Shown here: positions 10,429 through 25,312 of the stretch, one piece after another
Numbering within the stretch: the stretch's first letter is position 1
Layout: every line of letters begins with the position of its first letter
Origin: Phoebastria nigripes
Taxonomy: Eukaryota > Chordata > Aves > Procellariiformes > Diomedeidae
Length of the DNA: 64,000 nucleotides
Reading direction: 5' to 3'
Assembly: GCA_035582835.1 (NCBI GenBank)
Contig: JAYKAV010003044.1
Coordinates: forward strand, 3,034,285 to 3,098,284
Program-made: the position numbers and the translations under genes
The notes under the pieces: generated by a model
The model's database searches: none
What the model was told of the DNA's origin: nothing
Seen by the model: only the letters and a program-made list of their open reading frames with translations

Positions 10429-13400
10429 CACCAGCAATGAAATTCAGAAAAGGTAATACTTGTGATACGTGTTTTATAGACAAGGAGCTGTGTCCTCAGC
10501 TTGCTTAGTTGCTTACAGCGACTGATTCTTTCCTCTCAGGGGAAGAGCTCAGAGGTCACTTCCGATCACTGAAATTGTTGATTCTAAGGTTACAGCCACA
10601 CGCATCCTTGCAGTATGTATAATGCAATTTTGTTGATTCTTTGATGATTGAAAAATGACAAATAATGAATACATCTAAAAATAAAGCTATAGTTTGTGAT
10701 GCCTGGGCTCTCACGACTGAAACTCTGACAGCTGCATAAACTGTGTTGGATCCAAATGATTCATAATGAATCCGTGTGACAGATCCTATAAGAGGGATTC
10801 CTATCTGTCTGCTCCTAAATATTTGGTATTTCCAGAGCTTTTCTTGTAAAACACTNTCACTAACTTCCAAAAATACAAAATTATAAATGTATATGATCCA
10901 GGCATTCCCATAAGTTACGTGTTTTAATTTTGCTATACAACAACTTACTTTGAGACTCCATGCTACTGTTTCATCTCTGGTCAGTGTAGGATGCTATGCT
11001 GTGACACGATTATAGCAGGAGAGATTCAGAGGAAGAACTGTACCATCTTAAATACGTGGTCTGTACAAAAGCTCATACTGATAAATATACTCTCTCCTGC
11101 ACTGTTCTGGCTTCCTTTGCGCTGTTCAGTCAACATGTCACGGGGGCAGGAGCTGCTGATGGTGTCTTTCAGTACTGCAGGATAGGAAGAGCAAGCCAAT
11201 CTTAGGCTCTGCAATCTTCATCCATCGAATACCAGAGTATGTCTGTTCTGCCATCCTTCTGGGTGAGGTTCAAGTCCTCATTCTTTCCATTGTGTGAACT
11301 AATGCTCTTTTGATTATACTTCTTTAGGGAGTACATTGAGGAGTGGCTTTTTAGGCATTCCTTTGGTATCAGCAGAAGAACTTCCTTTTAAACTGCACTT
11401 TTAGGTGCAGCTGTTTCTTGCGCAGAAATTAATTTTCTTGGTACTTGGTCTGTTGAAAACTAGCAAGCAATTGTGATTTAAAGCAGTAGGAATCCGGTTT
11501 GGGATTGGGATTATGAGCTGAATGGGGTAATTTTTGATAGAATAGGAACATGAGAAGCACTGTTTTGTGTCTTTTCTCATGGAGGCAATGTACTATCTCT
11601 GTTTTCACCCTTGCTCAAAGAGGAGGCCTAACTGAGAAACAGGAGTCCTAATTGACAAATGTCTAGCTATGGAGATGCAGAATAATTTCATAATTGGGAA
11701 AGCTTTTAGAGACAGATACTAAAAAAAACACCCTCAAAATATTTTTCATGGGGACAAATGACAGTAGGAGTTGCCTATTTATCAATGAGGCTTAGACAAT
11801 TGATGCTTAAAGTGCCATTTGGACACTGGACATACATAATTTAAAAAACAGAAAGTTGATTTGTGTGTTATATTTGCAGAATTCCGTGCTCCTTGAATGT
11901 AACTATGAAAGCTGTTGTAAAAATCCAGCAAGCAAAGGAACATTGGACAAAAACGTGGAAGCCTTATTTCTGCCTGTTCTCTGTCAATCAGGTGCCATAG
12001 AGTTCTAGACTCTGAGCTAGCCAAACTCAAGAGAAAGTTTTCGGGCTGAGTTCTGTGCTTGGAAAACTGTTTCTGTGTTTATTCAGGGATAAGGCAGCAT
12101 ACTGGACAAAAGTCCCTTGCAGGTAGGATTCTGCCTTTTAGGTGGACTCTGCTGTGCTATGTAGTAGTAAGAGCATAGTTTTGGGTTGGGGTTTTTTTTT
12201 TGGTAGTTACTGCAACAAACATTTTAATGAGGTATTTTTGCTGGTGTTTTTAAGGAGATCCTCTCAAGACTAAAGAGCAACATGAAAGGATGCCTACCTT
12301 CATACTTGTTTGAAAACTGAACAAGCAGGTGACAGAGGCTGATATAGGTCAGTTACAGGTAGGAGTTTGTCTTTTTTGAAACAGAATAAAATGAAGGCAA
12401 GTGATTCATATTTGCATTAGAAAATATGGAGCTGGTAGACAAATGTGCAGAGGGGGCATGTGCTAAAAATAACAGTTTAGGGAAATGATCTTTGCAGCTC
12501 TGTGACAAGGATTGATACCCACAGAATGAGTCTGTATGGATCAGAACTAGGCAAGGGAATGTTGAGGTAACTACTATGATCAAAGCTCTGGCAAGTATTT
12601 TAGCTGTGTAAGTGGAAGGTTTCGGAAATACTACACAGACTGCAAGACCTAAATGTAGGCTGGAGGTGAGGGTCTAGAGAGCAGTCAGAATTCAAGACAA
12701 CGTCCACGTTACTGACCTGAATGATGGGCAGGTAGATGAGCAGATAAGGAGAGGTGTGCCATATAACTTTTAGCCTTGAAATATAAGCAAGATTATCTTT
12801 GCAAAGCAACCATGTAGAATCTCCCTCTGTGTGCTTGTTTTCCCACGTGCATCTCTGCTCCCTGTTTAGTCTCTTTTACCCTCAATGTTATTGAGAGAAC
12901 AGGGTGTTTTTAAGAGGGGCAAATGAGTAAGGAAGTAGTTCCATGAGGTAGAACTAATGAAAGCAGGTTTCCTGAAGATTTGTGTCCTTTCAGTGTTAAC
13001 CCTCTGTATTTTCTCTGTTATCTCGGGCTGCTTCATCAGTTAGTAGATATTCAGAGATCTGAGAGACTGAGTTAGACTGAAAAAAAGACAGCAGTTTACT
13101 TGGACACAAGGTTAAAAAGGGTTGGGTCTTCAGCGGGTGTTGCAGTCACATAATTTGCCATATAGATCTTTGCAAATGCCTATGGCATGTTTACTGAAAA
13201 TATCTTTTGGATAGCAAGCGTGGTTGAACAAATGGAGCAACAAATGGGTTTCTTTTAAAGATATTTTTTATCCTGTAACCTTTCTGGCCAGGTTTGCCTG
13301 TCTGTAGGCTAGAAAGGAATGATTGCGTAATAGTCCAAGTTGTCTTCAGGTCACACTGGGACAGCTGTTCCCTGTGGTGTAAACAAGCATCGCTGACCAA

Positions 13401-15059
13401 GAAAACGAATGCAAGGCATGTTACAGCCCATGGCTAAGATTCATGACCCTCCCCTTCTGCTGCTACCAGCTTTGCTTTGGGAGACTATAGCAGGGTATGT
13501 GGCACCATTGAAGCTCTGTTTGGGACTGACCCAAAGCCTAGTGAAGTCACTAAGAGTCTTTCTCTGAAATGCACTGACTTTTGAGCCAGTTTCCAGCTGA
13601 ACTATTCTGTCACGTGAACAATACTGGTTCAAATGTGTAACTTGCAGTGAGTTCTCTCTTGCTAGGAGAATGCTTTTTCATGAAGGCTTTCCTCAAAAAA
13701 ACCATGTGTGGTTAAGTAGATTGAGTTGAGAAGATGCTTGGATTTTTATTAGTTCTTTGAGACAGCTAATAAAACTGAGTATGGTGACTCTGACTTTGCA
13801 GTTCAGTGGGCTGGTCATGGTTCTTTCCAGCTTTCATTCCACTCAGCATAGTCTGTTGCACACTTAAATGGTGTATACATTGCAGAAGTCTTGGTCTGCT
13901 GTTGGTGGAGGAGCTCAAAAGTGAAGGCCAAGTTTCAGCCTGATTCAATCAAATAAATCTGGAATAATATTCTGAAAATAGGGATGACTAAGAGCAGGTG
14001 CTAGACCTGAGTATCTGGATCAACAGCAATCACATAGAGGCCTTCAGGGGGAAGGAGAATTCTTAAGACTGGAAGGGAAACTTCATTAATACCTGCAGAA
14101 AGTTGGAGTACTGTCACCTAGCGGAAGAAAATGGATGGTTGCATAGTTAAAGCACTGAATTGAGACTTGGGAAATAGAAAAGAACTGTATTCAGCCACAG
14201 ATTTAGGCTTGGACTCAGCAAAGTACTTGGACACACTGAAGCGTAGTGCTGAATTGAGGCCTGTGTTAGCTACTTGCCTAATGAGAATAGCCTTTATTTC
14301 TCCTAGCTTTTTCCCATTTTTTCTGCTGAAATTTATAAACTTTCTGGAGACTGTGCGTCTTACTGCTTATGTTTACACAGCATCTAGCACTGTGGTGCTT
14401 TTCTGTTTGCTGACATCAGAAAGCACTATTGTAGTACAAATAATAAAAATATGTATGAGAACACCAGCCTAATAGACCTCAAGGCTTGTACTTTGTAACC
14501 ACACTAGGTTAGCTTACACATATTTTGCCAAGCTGATTCTGATAGCTGTCTACAGTACAAGTCACTGCTTATTTTAACGTCCCAACTGTAATGTAATCTA
14601 AATATTTAAAACAACCACTTTTTCTGCTGGAACCTGAGGACTGCTCTGCTCTGAGGGTGGAGTATGTTATATTTATTAAAAGCTAATGCTATGAAAACAT
14701 GCTAAAGGGATACATCAGGTTTGGTCTGCTTCCTGTGGCTAGTGATCTGCAGTGGGACAAGTTAGAAAAACAAGTTTACTACTGTTCATTTAATGAACAC
14801 CTCCACGTAGTGTATGCACAGTTTTGTTTTTCTTTTTTCCAGTGCTCAGGTAGACCTGTTTTGGCTTAAGAATACACACACAGACTGTACAGCTGTTGGA
14901 AACATTAACCATCTCTATAGGATTCAAGTTCAGCAACTTATGGGCTTGCTGTATCTCTAATTTGCCTGTGAAGTAGGTTGAATTAAATGGGATTTATTTA
15001 ATAATAATTTTTGAAAGATTATTACCATTCTGGCCTGCCACAGGAGAGTGAACAGGCAA

Positions 15060-15095
15060 CCAGGAGGAGATCCAGATGCACCAGGAGGAGATCCA
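15060..15095 (+). repeat. 21-base-period direct repeat
   Basis: CCAGGAGGAGATCCA occurs at 15060-15074 and again at 15081-15095, with six bases between. Confidence 0.9.
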
Positions 15096-18000
15096 CATTG
15101 AGCGCTTTGAAACCAATCATAAATAGCAATGGAATAGATCAAAATTTTGAATTAAGGAATTAATTTACATACATTTACATACAGACAGTATTCAAGCCTG
15201 TAAAGGTTTCCATGGTATATTTGAGATTAGCACAGCAGGCTCCCTTCACTTGGATTCTGCTTACCTTCAAGCACGAGTCTGGCATTTTTGAAAATAGCCT
15301 TGTTCATGCTTGCATTTCAGATTCCACTTTAAATGCAGCCTCATAGGTGTTACCATGACTATGTGCAACCTGGTCAATTATCATTCTGATTAGTACTTTC
15401 AGAGAATCGTTCAGGAGCACCAACCATTTATTTCAACTGTTGTGCTACAGTGTTAGGTGGAAAGGTTGACAAGGTGGCGTTTATGAAACACAGACAGTGA
15501 TTTTTCTGTATATGGTGTCACTGCTAGAATTCTCTCCCTGTTCTTCTGGTCTTTATCTTCTTTAGGAATCATGACGTTTCAATTTGGATGTCTTGATAAT
15601 TAAAGTTACTTCCTTTCTCTCTTTTTTCCACAACAGTTTGGGTTCCTGTATATTTGGCTGATTAGGTATGTTGTTGTTCTGCTCGATATGATCAACAGTA
15701 GATTTTCTGCCTTCATCTCTATGTGAAATTCTTCTAAATGGTGATTTCCCCCCCGCCTTAAGTTCTGGCTAATTCTCACTCTCTTTTCTGTGTTACTGTC
15801 ATTCTTTCCTTGTAAATAGACATGGAGAAAGGGTATCCATCAGTGTATGCAGCTGGTACTTGCCTTGAGAATATACTAGACCTTAAGTAACTTGCAGTAT
15901 ATTATAGTCTCCCCATTGCAATCTTGAATGCCTTGTGATTGGTAGGGATCTGATTTGCTATTTGCCCTTTGCAAGGGCCCAGTTTGTTAATGTTTCTGTT
16001 GATTGAATAGCTAGTCCACTGTCTTTATTGCTACTTGGTCCAATTTTAACATCTCTAGGGTAAATGTGTAGGATGATTACTTGCAATTACAGCAGTGAGC
16101 TGTGTTTACAGCCTCTTTGAAATAGGGAAGGTTGAAGTTTCTATTCCACCTCTTTTTGTGTTAAATAACTTAGGGATATCAGCTGGTGTTTGCGAAGTGG
16201 CAAGCCTTTTTTATTTTAAATTTACTTAAAACTTCTACAGCACAGAAGCGGATTTTTTTTCTGTGTTTATGGTAAGCTGAAAAGGAGCAGCATTATCCTT
16301 GAGACTTTCAGCAGTGTTGGAGTCCAGTCCTATATAAAGTCGGTTGAGATCAAGTATCTTAAAGCTATTAAACCCTGATCCTCTTTCTTAGCAGGTATGT
16401 ATCTCTCTTAATGTGCCTCACATTATGGGAGGGAAAATTCAATAGAATCAGCTGATTCTTCCAATTAATGATGCTGACTCAATACAACTCTTTACATATG
16501 CATTATTGCAGTTTATTCTGTCTAGCTTTTTGGTTCCTTAAAACACTGAGATTTCCGGATTTTATTTGGAAAGAAATTAGGAGAGAGGAAGCAAAGTGAC
16601 AAGTATTAAACTTACTGAGTAAAGGCAGTATCTAGAAGAGTTTTATTCCTATTTTCAGTCTATGTGGGAAAAGGAAGATGGCTCAGTATTTCTGTGTGAC
16701 TTGACCTCCTATTTTGCGAGTACTGGAGGTAAAGTCAGCCTTTGTCCTTTCTGTGTCCACCAGATAATCCTGAGGTGAGCGAGTAAGTTCTGAGTGTTTC
16801 TTTTGCTTTGACATCTACGCTAACTGAAGCAGCGCTGAACACTACATGCTGAAACACCCAAAGAGAACTTGAGAAGAAGGCTCAAAAAAGTGGCAGTGTC
16901 CTTTCAGTGACTGGCTGCTACAGATAGACTTAATTTATCCTTTGTTCCTTGAAATCTGGCTTTGCCCTTGTACTGACAGGACTCAGCCTGTTGTGTAAGG
17001 AGCAAGCTGTGCTGTTGCCGATCCTTTGTTTGTATGTTTTGGATAGCTTGACTGTACTGAGTAATGGAGATGAGGTGAATGGCCTCTGATAAAAATGGAC
17101 ATGGCACTGAATTGAGACAGATTAATATTACTTGGTCCTATAGTTATTTTTTTAAAAAGCTTGCTCATGCCTCATGGTTACTCTCTATTTACTCCGTTGT
17201 TCNCATTCTTTTTGCATAAGGTTTTCCCTGTAGTTTACTAAATCTGAAGTCTATAAACTACTATATTGTACTGAGCAGAAATCTTTTCTCATGCAGTTTA
17301 ATGGCTAATTACTTATGATATCCAGGATTGTATCTTTTCTTTGGCTATGTTATTTATAAAGAAAACAGGTGCCTCATCTTTTGCTAAATGTCTACTTTAT
17401 GTGCTCTAATTGTCTTACTACATGGCAGTAATTAAGATAGTCCTGCAAGGGACGCTTGTGCGATCTGCAGATGAATCCTCTTATCTGGTAGTCTTGGGTA
17501 AATGTCAGAGTACTGTGGCCTGCAGTAGCCAGCATTTTGAAATCCCTCTACATGTAGCTAACGAGAAAAACACATGTAAATTCAGTTTAAGCGCAGCTAT
17601 TTGTTAAGAATTTTGCAAGATGTACTATATGCAACCCCGGTTCCAAAGAACTGACTGTTTTCAGACAAGATACACTGAGTAGGTGGATTGGGAAAATGAA
17701 AAGGGGGAGTAAAGCATTCCTGACAATCTCTAATATCAGTTTTACTGTTTGTTTAACCTGTGCTTGCTTTTATTCACTTGGTTGGGGTGCTGAATCTGGA
17801 CAGATGATTAAACTCATCTGTTTTTCTTGTCCCAGCAAAATGTGTTGTTTTTTCATAATCATTTAGGGTGGGTCTAACTCTACTTCCAATGAAGTTAGAG
17901 GAAAACTATTCCTGAAAATCTCACCGTTAGTGTTCAGAAATGCAGTCTTGCCTTGCTTATCAAGAGTCCCAAGACAGGGTTTTTTTGCCTTATTTTTCCT

Positions 18001-21000
18001 CTGTTCAAAGATTTAGCAGTGAATGCAGGCAACGTTGCTTTTAAATTGGTCTGCATTGTTAGTTTAGCTCACAAAGCTAGTATTGCAGTTGGAAGCCTAA
18101 CAGTAATTGAATCAAAATGTCTGTTTAAGATCATGCTGCTGACAATAAAATATATGAAAGTTGTGAAAATGTCCTTTCTCAATAGAACAACACTCAGTCT
18201 GTCTTGGTCTTCAGTTCTCTAAGCATATACCTGTATTGTCCAAAGTAATCTTGTGGAGACTGACTTGAAGTGGTACCAGCTAAGCACTCTCTGGAATTGT
18301 TGCGGTATGGTCCTTTCCCTGATATAACGGACCCTGTGAAAAAACAGAACTGAAAAAGAATCACCCCTATGTTAGCATGATTGTAAGCGTAAGCCTTTAC
18401 TTCTGCATGCTACAATGCCATGATACAGAGACTTACCTTAGGTTAGCTTCAAACATGCTGAAATCTTCTACATGTGTTAGATGTAGTCCATTGATAGCCA
18501 GTTAAAGTATTTTGGAAGATATTTTCTCATCATGATTTTAGTTGGCCTAAAAATCAATGTGTTAAAAAAGGCAAGTTCATAAGAGGTATTCTCAAGGAAG
18601 CAGCATCTGTTGATAGTAACATCTGATTTTTTTTTTCCTCTCTGAGTTCATGGCAGCTCCCACTGTTTTCTGACCCTCTTTTACTTTGAGAGTATACAAA
18701 AAAGAAAATTCCTCTCCTTACACACCCTCCGAAAATTGGCAGATAGATGATCCTCTTCTGGAGGACAAAATGAAGAGGTCATGTCGGCTCTCCAGATAGC
18801 TGGATGCAGCTCTTGGATTTGCAGGTTATCTCCTGAGAAGATCCCTTTAGATATTAAATGTTGCTTGTTTTCTCAAACGTGATAATAACCTCAAGGTGAA
18901 AGGTACCACTTGGACTGAAACCTGCATCAGTTTGTGGATGGGTAACTGTCTTTTCTAGCAGAAATACAGTGTCTTATGAAAATGCATAAGCCATGTTTTA
19001 GTCATCCTTGTTCCTACAGGGAAGAAAAGGCTATCTGTAACCATCTTTATTTTTGCAGGATGTTTTGGTCTGATTGCTTTGTCTGCTACATGTGTGTTTG
19101 TGTGAGAACATAATATAGTGAACATACACTCCCATCTGAGCTGAAAAATACAGAATTTCCAGCCTTTTGCATCTCCACCTTCCCAGTGTAAATTCATTCA
19201 GTTCAGTCTATTTTTATAGAAATTGTAAAATCTACAGGTACCTCAGGACATCTGGGAGAGCTGGACCATGTGCTGTACCTAGTGGCTTGTACCTAATTTC
19301 AGCTGCTGTGGCCTGATTGAAAACCTTCTGCAAGCTCTCTATAACGTGCCAAAACCAGTCTGTGTCATTTCCTGTCTCATCCTGCTCTTTGTTGATGTGC
19401 ATCTTTTTGTCTCCATGTGTTAATACACTCCATCTTTCCTTCTCTTTCTCTCATTGGAATGCATTTCTCTGGTGAAGTCTGTCATAGCATGTAGATGATC
19501 AAGAAGCTGGTCCTGTGTCCTCTGCAGTTCTGCAAGGAGGGTCCAGGGAGAGGTACATTCCTTCCTTTTTTAAAAATTGAAAACTCCTCAAAGCTCTGAG
19601 TTTGATGAAACTTGAAAAGCTATGACAGAAATGGGAGAATCTTTACTTAATACTGTGCTGTGTATGTGGAAAATTTTCCAGTGTGTAGCAACTTAAAAAA
19701 ACTCAGACAAACACAAAAAACCCAGAAGTGTGTGTGTGAGTAGGAAACAGCAGCACAGTTAATGATATAAGAAGAGAGATTGATGGTATAGGAGTGAATA
19801 ATGGGAGATACGTGCCTTAGTTCTAAAAGCACTTAACATCCAGTGTCCAGAACCTTGATCTTGTCTTTTCTGCCTGGGCCATAAATATGAGAAAATCATA
19901 ATGCATTGTTATTATGCTGTGTGGAGAAAAAGAGGGTGGGAACTGATGTACTTCCACTTGCTGATGAGCGAGTGCATTCATGNGTGAAGGTTATAAGCAG
20001 AGATCATGAAGGTGGACTGGTTTGTCATCTTGGGGCTTTCTTTCAAGGGTATCTGGTACTTCAGGAAGCTGTTCATTTTGCTGCTACTGCTTCGTATGTT
20101 GTTTCTCTTTTGGCAATAACAGAAATACTTGTGTGTTTTGGAGCCAGGTGGTGGTCTTCATGGAACTCTGAGTAAATGCCTCTGTGGCCAAGTAGGGTAT
20201 GGGAGCGGGGACTGTTCCTAAGGCCCCGTTGCTGTGGTATCCAAGCATTAGTTCATTTAGTGTGTGGAAACTGGTGACACACAGAGCTTTTAAACCCTAA
20301 TTTAGTCAAACGCTTGAGTGCTTATTATTTAACTTAAATCTCAGAAGCAAATCCATTCATATGTAGCAATGTGCTTACACCGGTGTTCATTACTGTTTGT
20401 CTTGCTCATAGTTCCCCATAGGGGCCTGATTCAAACCCCTTAATGGTACCTAGAAATAGTTAATGGTTAATTCTGATGGGCTTTCTGACCAATGTATTCG
20501 TCCAGGTTTTCTTGGATACCAAATGCTGTTTGGATGGAATTGCTTCCACAGGTTCCCTTTTGTGGGATTGCCAGTACTCCTGAAAACAGTTTGAGATGCT
20601 CCAAGCTCTAAGACGCTAGAGTTTGGGTATAAATGCGTATAGTATATAGATGACCCCAGATTTGGAAGCTTTTCTTTTCAAGAAGAAAATGCCTGGTGAG
20701 AGAGGACGAATGCTGAGAATGCATGTGTTTAAGGGAAGAATGATTGGTCATGGCTAGTTCAATGCAGCTGGCTCTTTGGAGCTGAGTTTTAGAATCAATA
20801 AAGATCAGTGAGCTGGGTCCTGAAAACGCTGCTTCAGAAGTACGGTCTTCCTGTTGTGCTGACTTAAGGAAAAAATATGTCTGTGCTTGAGCCAGCTTTC
20901 TCCTGTCAGCTCCACTATTGTGGATGGGTGAGTTCTTCCACAATGAATATCACTGTTGAGACAGTGAGCAGTGGGGATATGGTATGAGCTTGCAGTTCTC

Positions 21001-22484
21001 TGGATCTTCTGTTAGCCTTCAACTCTGTTTCAGCATCAGAGCTAAGAGAAGATTTTAAGTGTACATCATATGTGCAGGAAAAGCTTTGCTATATAGGCTC
21101 TGCTTTTTCCATCTGATTACTGCTTGCCTTTTAGCAAAGGACATTTGGATTGGCCTGCCACTAGAATGCCATTTTCTAAATTAATTAAGCACCAACTCAT
21201 GGTTTAATGAGCGTGTTGGGGAAGAAGGAAGATGTCACTGGTGATTTTGCTGATGCTGCTTTGGGGTCCCAGTTTTCAGAGGAGACTACTGGAGGCTTGT
21301 CCTCCAGTTTCTGCTGTAGAGTTTAATCAGTTGAGACAAGCTGCTGAGCAAATACAGAGGAATTTACAGTGCTTGAGGAAGGAACGACCTAAATATTTGC
21401 CCCATGATTCTGTTGTGGCTTATTTCCATGTGAAATGTAAGTAACTGAGGGAATAACGATCATTTTTGGTTATTTCAGTGGCCTTGGTAAGAAAAAGTAT
21501 GAAAATCATTTGGGAGGATATTCAAAGTATACAAAACATGATATACTCCACTCAGTTACTGGAGTGAAACACTTGAGGATAATAAGAGAACCCTTTCACC
21601 TTATGCCATTGACTTGCTATGGATCATTTGGCTATTGGGTTTACTTTTACCTGTTTCATCATTTCTGAAGAAGATAGCATCTCCTTTTTGAAAAGTACTC
21701 TGGCTCTTTTTTTTATCAAGCAGGTGAAGTGAGGATCGACATTCTTGACTTTGTTTGACACTAATAGAATCGGTGAAGACCATGCCTAATCAGTATGAGA
21801 ATTTCTGATTTGGATGGGGGGGGCGCATGTGTCTGCTGCAGGCAGAGGGTGACTGTGATGCTGAAGGTGAATCAGCTAGTTACTAATTGGAATGTGACTG
21901 ATGGCTGACTTGATAGGGCTGTGATATGGGAGGTATATACTGAGGCCCCTCAAGTCTTTTAAGAACGGCATTTTCACAGCAACTTGCAGTCTCAGTAGTA
22001 ATGACTAAGGTATGGAGTCCATCCAGTGCTCTGGAAAGCTGCTACGTTTGCATAATTCTATTTTTAAGATATCTCTGATTTTGGAAGGAGAAGTGTCCTA
22101 TAGAGGTCATTCAGCAATTTGTGAGGAGCAGCCCTAAAAGGGAGCCCCCAGACTGTGATTTATTTATTTATTTTTAACCTGCCTTTGCCTTTCTGAGTTC
22201 TGAGGTGTAGAAGTAGATGCATTTGGAAAATCCTTAGTAAGTAAGTGTGCAAATACTGTTTGTTAACAGCTGTCTTACTATAGGGAACTGAGACAAGAGC
22301 TTGTGTTTTAACAACTGCTAGGCTGTTAAAACCAAGCATTCATCACATAAAGTTTGAGAGGAACAGATAGATTTGAAAATTATCTCAAAATAAGAGTTTT
22401 GTTAGTTAAATCCTATCTGAAACCTGCGATATTTAAATGACTTCTCTCTGCCTTCCCTCTGGAATGTGAAGAGAAGAATGACTG

Positions 22485-22580
22485 TGTGGGTTGAGGCACT
22501 GGTTTGGGATTTGAGGTCTGAGTTCAATTTTCCCTCTTCCAGCTACTCTGTATTTGACCTTGAGTAAGTGATCTAGTCCC
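22485..22580 (+). mobile_element. MIR/CORE-SINE-like relic (head part)
   Basis: GCACTGGTTTGGGATTTGAG is followed by GGTCTGAGTTCAATTTTCCC, which is tRNA A/B-box-like, then TTTGACCTTGAGTAAGTGA of the CORE region. The order matches MIR-type SINEs of amniotes. Confidence 0.65.
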
Positions 22581-24834
22581 TGATATAACAAGCAGTTAAA
22601 CTTGTGCCTAGCTTTATTTATGTACATGAGTTGTGCCTTTGGAGGAGAGTGTAAACATGTTAAAATTACATGCCTAGGAAACTTGTCCATAGGGCTTTTA
22701 TTTTTGGGTTTCAATTCTGATTTGTAAAAGCTTCTAAATCAGAGTAAACTCTAGCTTGCTGCAGACTAGCATAAACGTGGAGAGTTTGCACTTACAGAAG
22801 TATACCAGTGCAAATGCATGGTATCTTATCAGATTTCTCTTTCCTTTTGTTTTGCTGAGTTGCAGAGAGGCTCTTTCTCCCCTCCCTGCCCATTGCTTTT
22901 TGGCAGTCATTGTAGTATAAGTTCTTTGCAATGACCAGCTTCAGTGATTGTTCCATTTGTACCCGCGTAATGTTTTCCATTGAATTTACTATTGTGGCTG
23001 AATTCTTAAAATTATATAAATAAATAAAAATAATTTTCCAATGCAGAAAGAATGGAACTACTAAAAGAGTGGGTTTGCAAGACTTTTTGGGGCTGCTTTT
23101 TAAATATGTTTATTTCCAGTTGTAATTTATGACCTGTTTTAGTTATAGACACAAATTGAAAAAAGGTACAGTAAGTGGAACGAAACTAACTAAGCCCAGA
23201 GACTTGCCTGATACAGAGATGAGGAGGGAGTAAGGATGCGTGACAAACCTTTTCTTTATTTGAAAAAGAATATGCAAAGAAATGTCTGACACTAATTACA
23301 TTTTGCTCTCACTGAGGAAGAACACTGCACAGCGGTAGCAAGTGATGGCAAGATACGAGTGCTGCAGAAAACATGAATATTTAGGAATCTCTGGACCAAC
23401 CATGTTGTTTCTAACTAGAGGTGCTAGTTAAACTGTTGAATTCAAGGGAGAGGTTGGATTTCTGATATCATGGGGAAACGTGGGAATACTTAGTCATTAG
23501 AGATTGTTGAACAAGTGCAATGCTTGTAGACACGCTTGACAAGTTCATTATTTCAGTCTATGCAAAAATCCTCACTGGCTTCAGTAGTACTAGAAACTAA
23601 TCCTGAAATGGTACAGAATGTGCCTTCCAAAGAGCTTTGAGTATTTGGAATAAAGGTAAACTAAGTAATGGCCCTGGAGCCTGTGTGAATGTGCAGCTGG
23701 AGCATTGTCAAGAGCTCTTCGGTGTTTTACTTGTTCCGTGATGACTCTTGCACAGTGTATCCTGATCAACTTTGAGTGAAGATAACGGACGTTTTCAATG
23801 CAGAGTGAATTTATTTGTTGTTCTCAGTGCTGTTTCAGGTCTCTAGCTTGTAAGAATTACCTATAGGGTAAATGGAAATCCTGTTCCTCATGTGGTACTA
23901 GATAGATGCATCTGAAGTAGAGCAATCAAATAGTTAATGTTAAAAAGCCTGCCTCTTCTGTCTTTCAAATTGTCCCAGCAGGGGTTGCATTTCATGGTTG
24001 ACATTAGCCATGCTGTTCCAGCTCCTGCTTCTTTCACATCCTGCTTTTCATCCCCCCTCCCTCCTTACGTTTTTTTAATACATCTCTTATTCAATGTGGT
24101 TAATAAGCAAATTTGTCATCTGCTTATTTTTGTCTTTGCTAACACTCCCCCCCACCCTCCCGTTCAGACCAAATTAACAGTAAGCCAATGAATTGAAGAT
24201 AATGCTACTGTGAATTATCCTTCGCTGCAGGGCAGCTTTGCATTTTTAGTGCCAAGTTGACTTTAGTTTGTGTGACTAAAACCAGGCAGTGCAAAAAGAA
24301 CTGGGATTTTCATTCCTGACAGGAGGGGCTCATGGGTATTGAAGGGTAGTGACTGGGCTTTAGGAGGCATCTCCTTGACAGGTTCTTTTTGTGGGGACAT
24401 CTTTGGCTGGTCTGTCTTGGCCTTGTCCTGTGAGTTGCTGCATGAATTGCACTTGCTCTTCACATTTGTAAAANGGTGGCAGAGACAAATACAGCATGGT
24501 TACTTATTGTTGTTTGTACAGTGAGGGATCCTTTGTGAAGATGGGCATCATATTTCATGAGGCATAGTGTAAGCTTCTAGTAAGAAGACAGTCATTACTC
24601 TGAAGAACTTACGTTGCAGCTAAGCAAAAAGAAACAAGCATAAGGACAAGGCAGCATTGGAGGTTGGTGGATGGAAGAGATTTTCCGAAGTTCACCAGTG
24701 GATTGTTGGCAGAATTGTGAATGGAAATCTCATCTCGTGGTTTCCAGTCTTACATTTTAATTGCTGGAGAGTTCTCCCAGGTGACTTTTATTTTTTTCAC
24801 ATCTAACAGTCTAGAAGGCATTTATTTGCAGCTG

Positions 24835-24930
24835 TTCTTTTTTTGTTTTTGTTTTGGGGGGGGGGGGGCGTTCCTTGGTGTTGTGTGTGGGTTTTTTTTG
24901 TTTGTTTGTTTTGTTTTTTTTTTTTTTTTG
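24835..24930 (+). repeat. G/T low-complexity tract with G13 and T16 runs
   Basis: TTTTG units are followed by thirteen G at 24856-24868, then G/T-rich sequence with T16 at 24914-24929. Run lengths may be wrong in the assembly. Confidence 0.88.
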
Positions 24931-25312
24931 AGTGAGTGGGAGGATCATGGTACGGTAAATAATGGCTTGAAGTAAAACTTGTTGAAAAGAGAGAGGTTTG
25001 ATCCCCACCTTTGCATATTTTGTATGCACACAAANGATTTCTCCTTAGGAAGGGAAAAAAGGGGTGAATATTCATGTTACCCTAGTGGTATAACATGAGC
25101 TTTCTTCAGAAGAATCACTTCTGAGGTGGCCAGAGCATGCTCCATGAGCACTAGCACTTAGAAATGTAGCAGTCCTTCCAGCTATGTTTNTGTATTTGGA
25201 TTATGTGATGTAAACCCTTCTGCTAGAATGACCTTAGTTGCTATCTGGGTCCATGAAGTTCTATAGCGCATTCTTTCCGTAGAGGCCTCAGCAGCGTGTT
25301 GATCTTACATGC

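Noticed and set aside
24803..25075. Lys/Pro/Gln-rich and Phe/Gly-rich frames near 24.9 kb
   Set aside because: They are translations of the G/T low-complexity tract.
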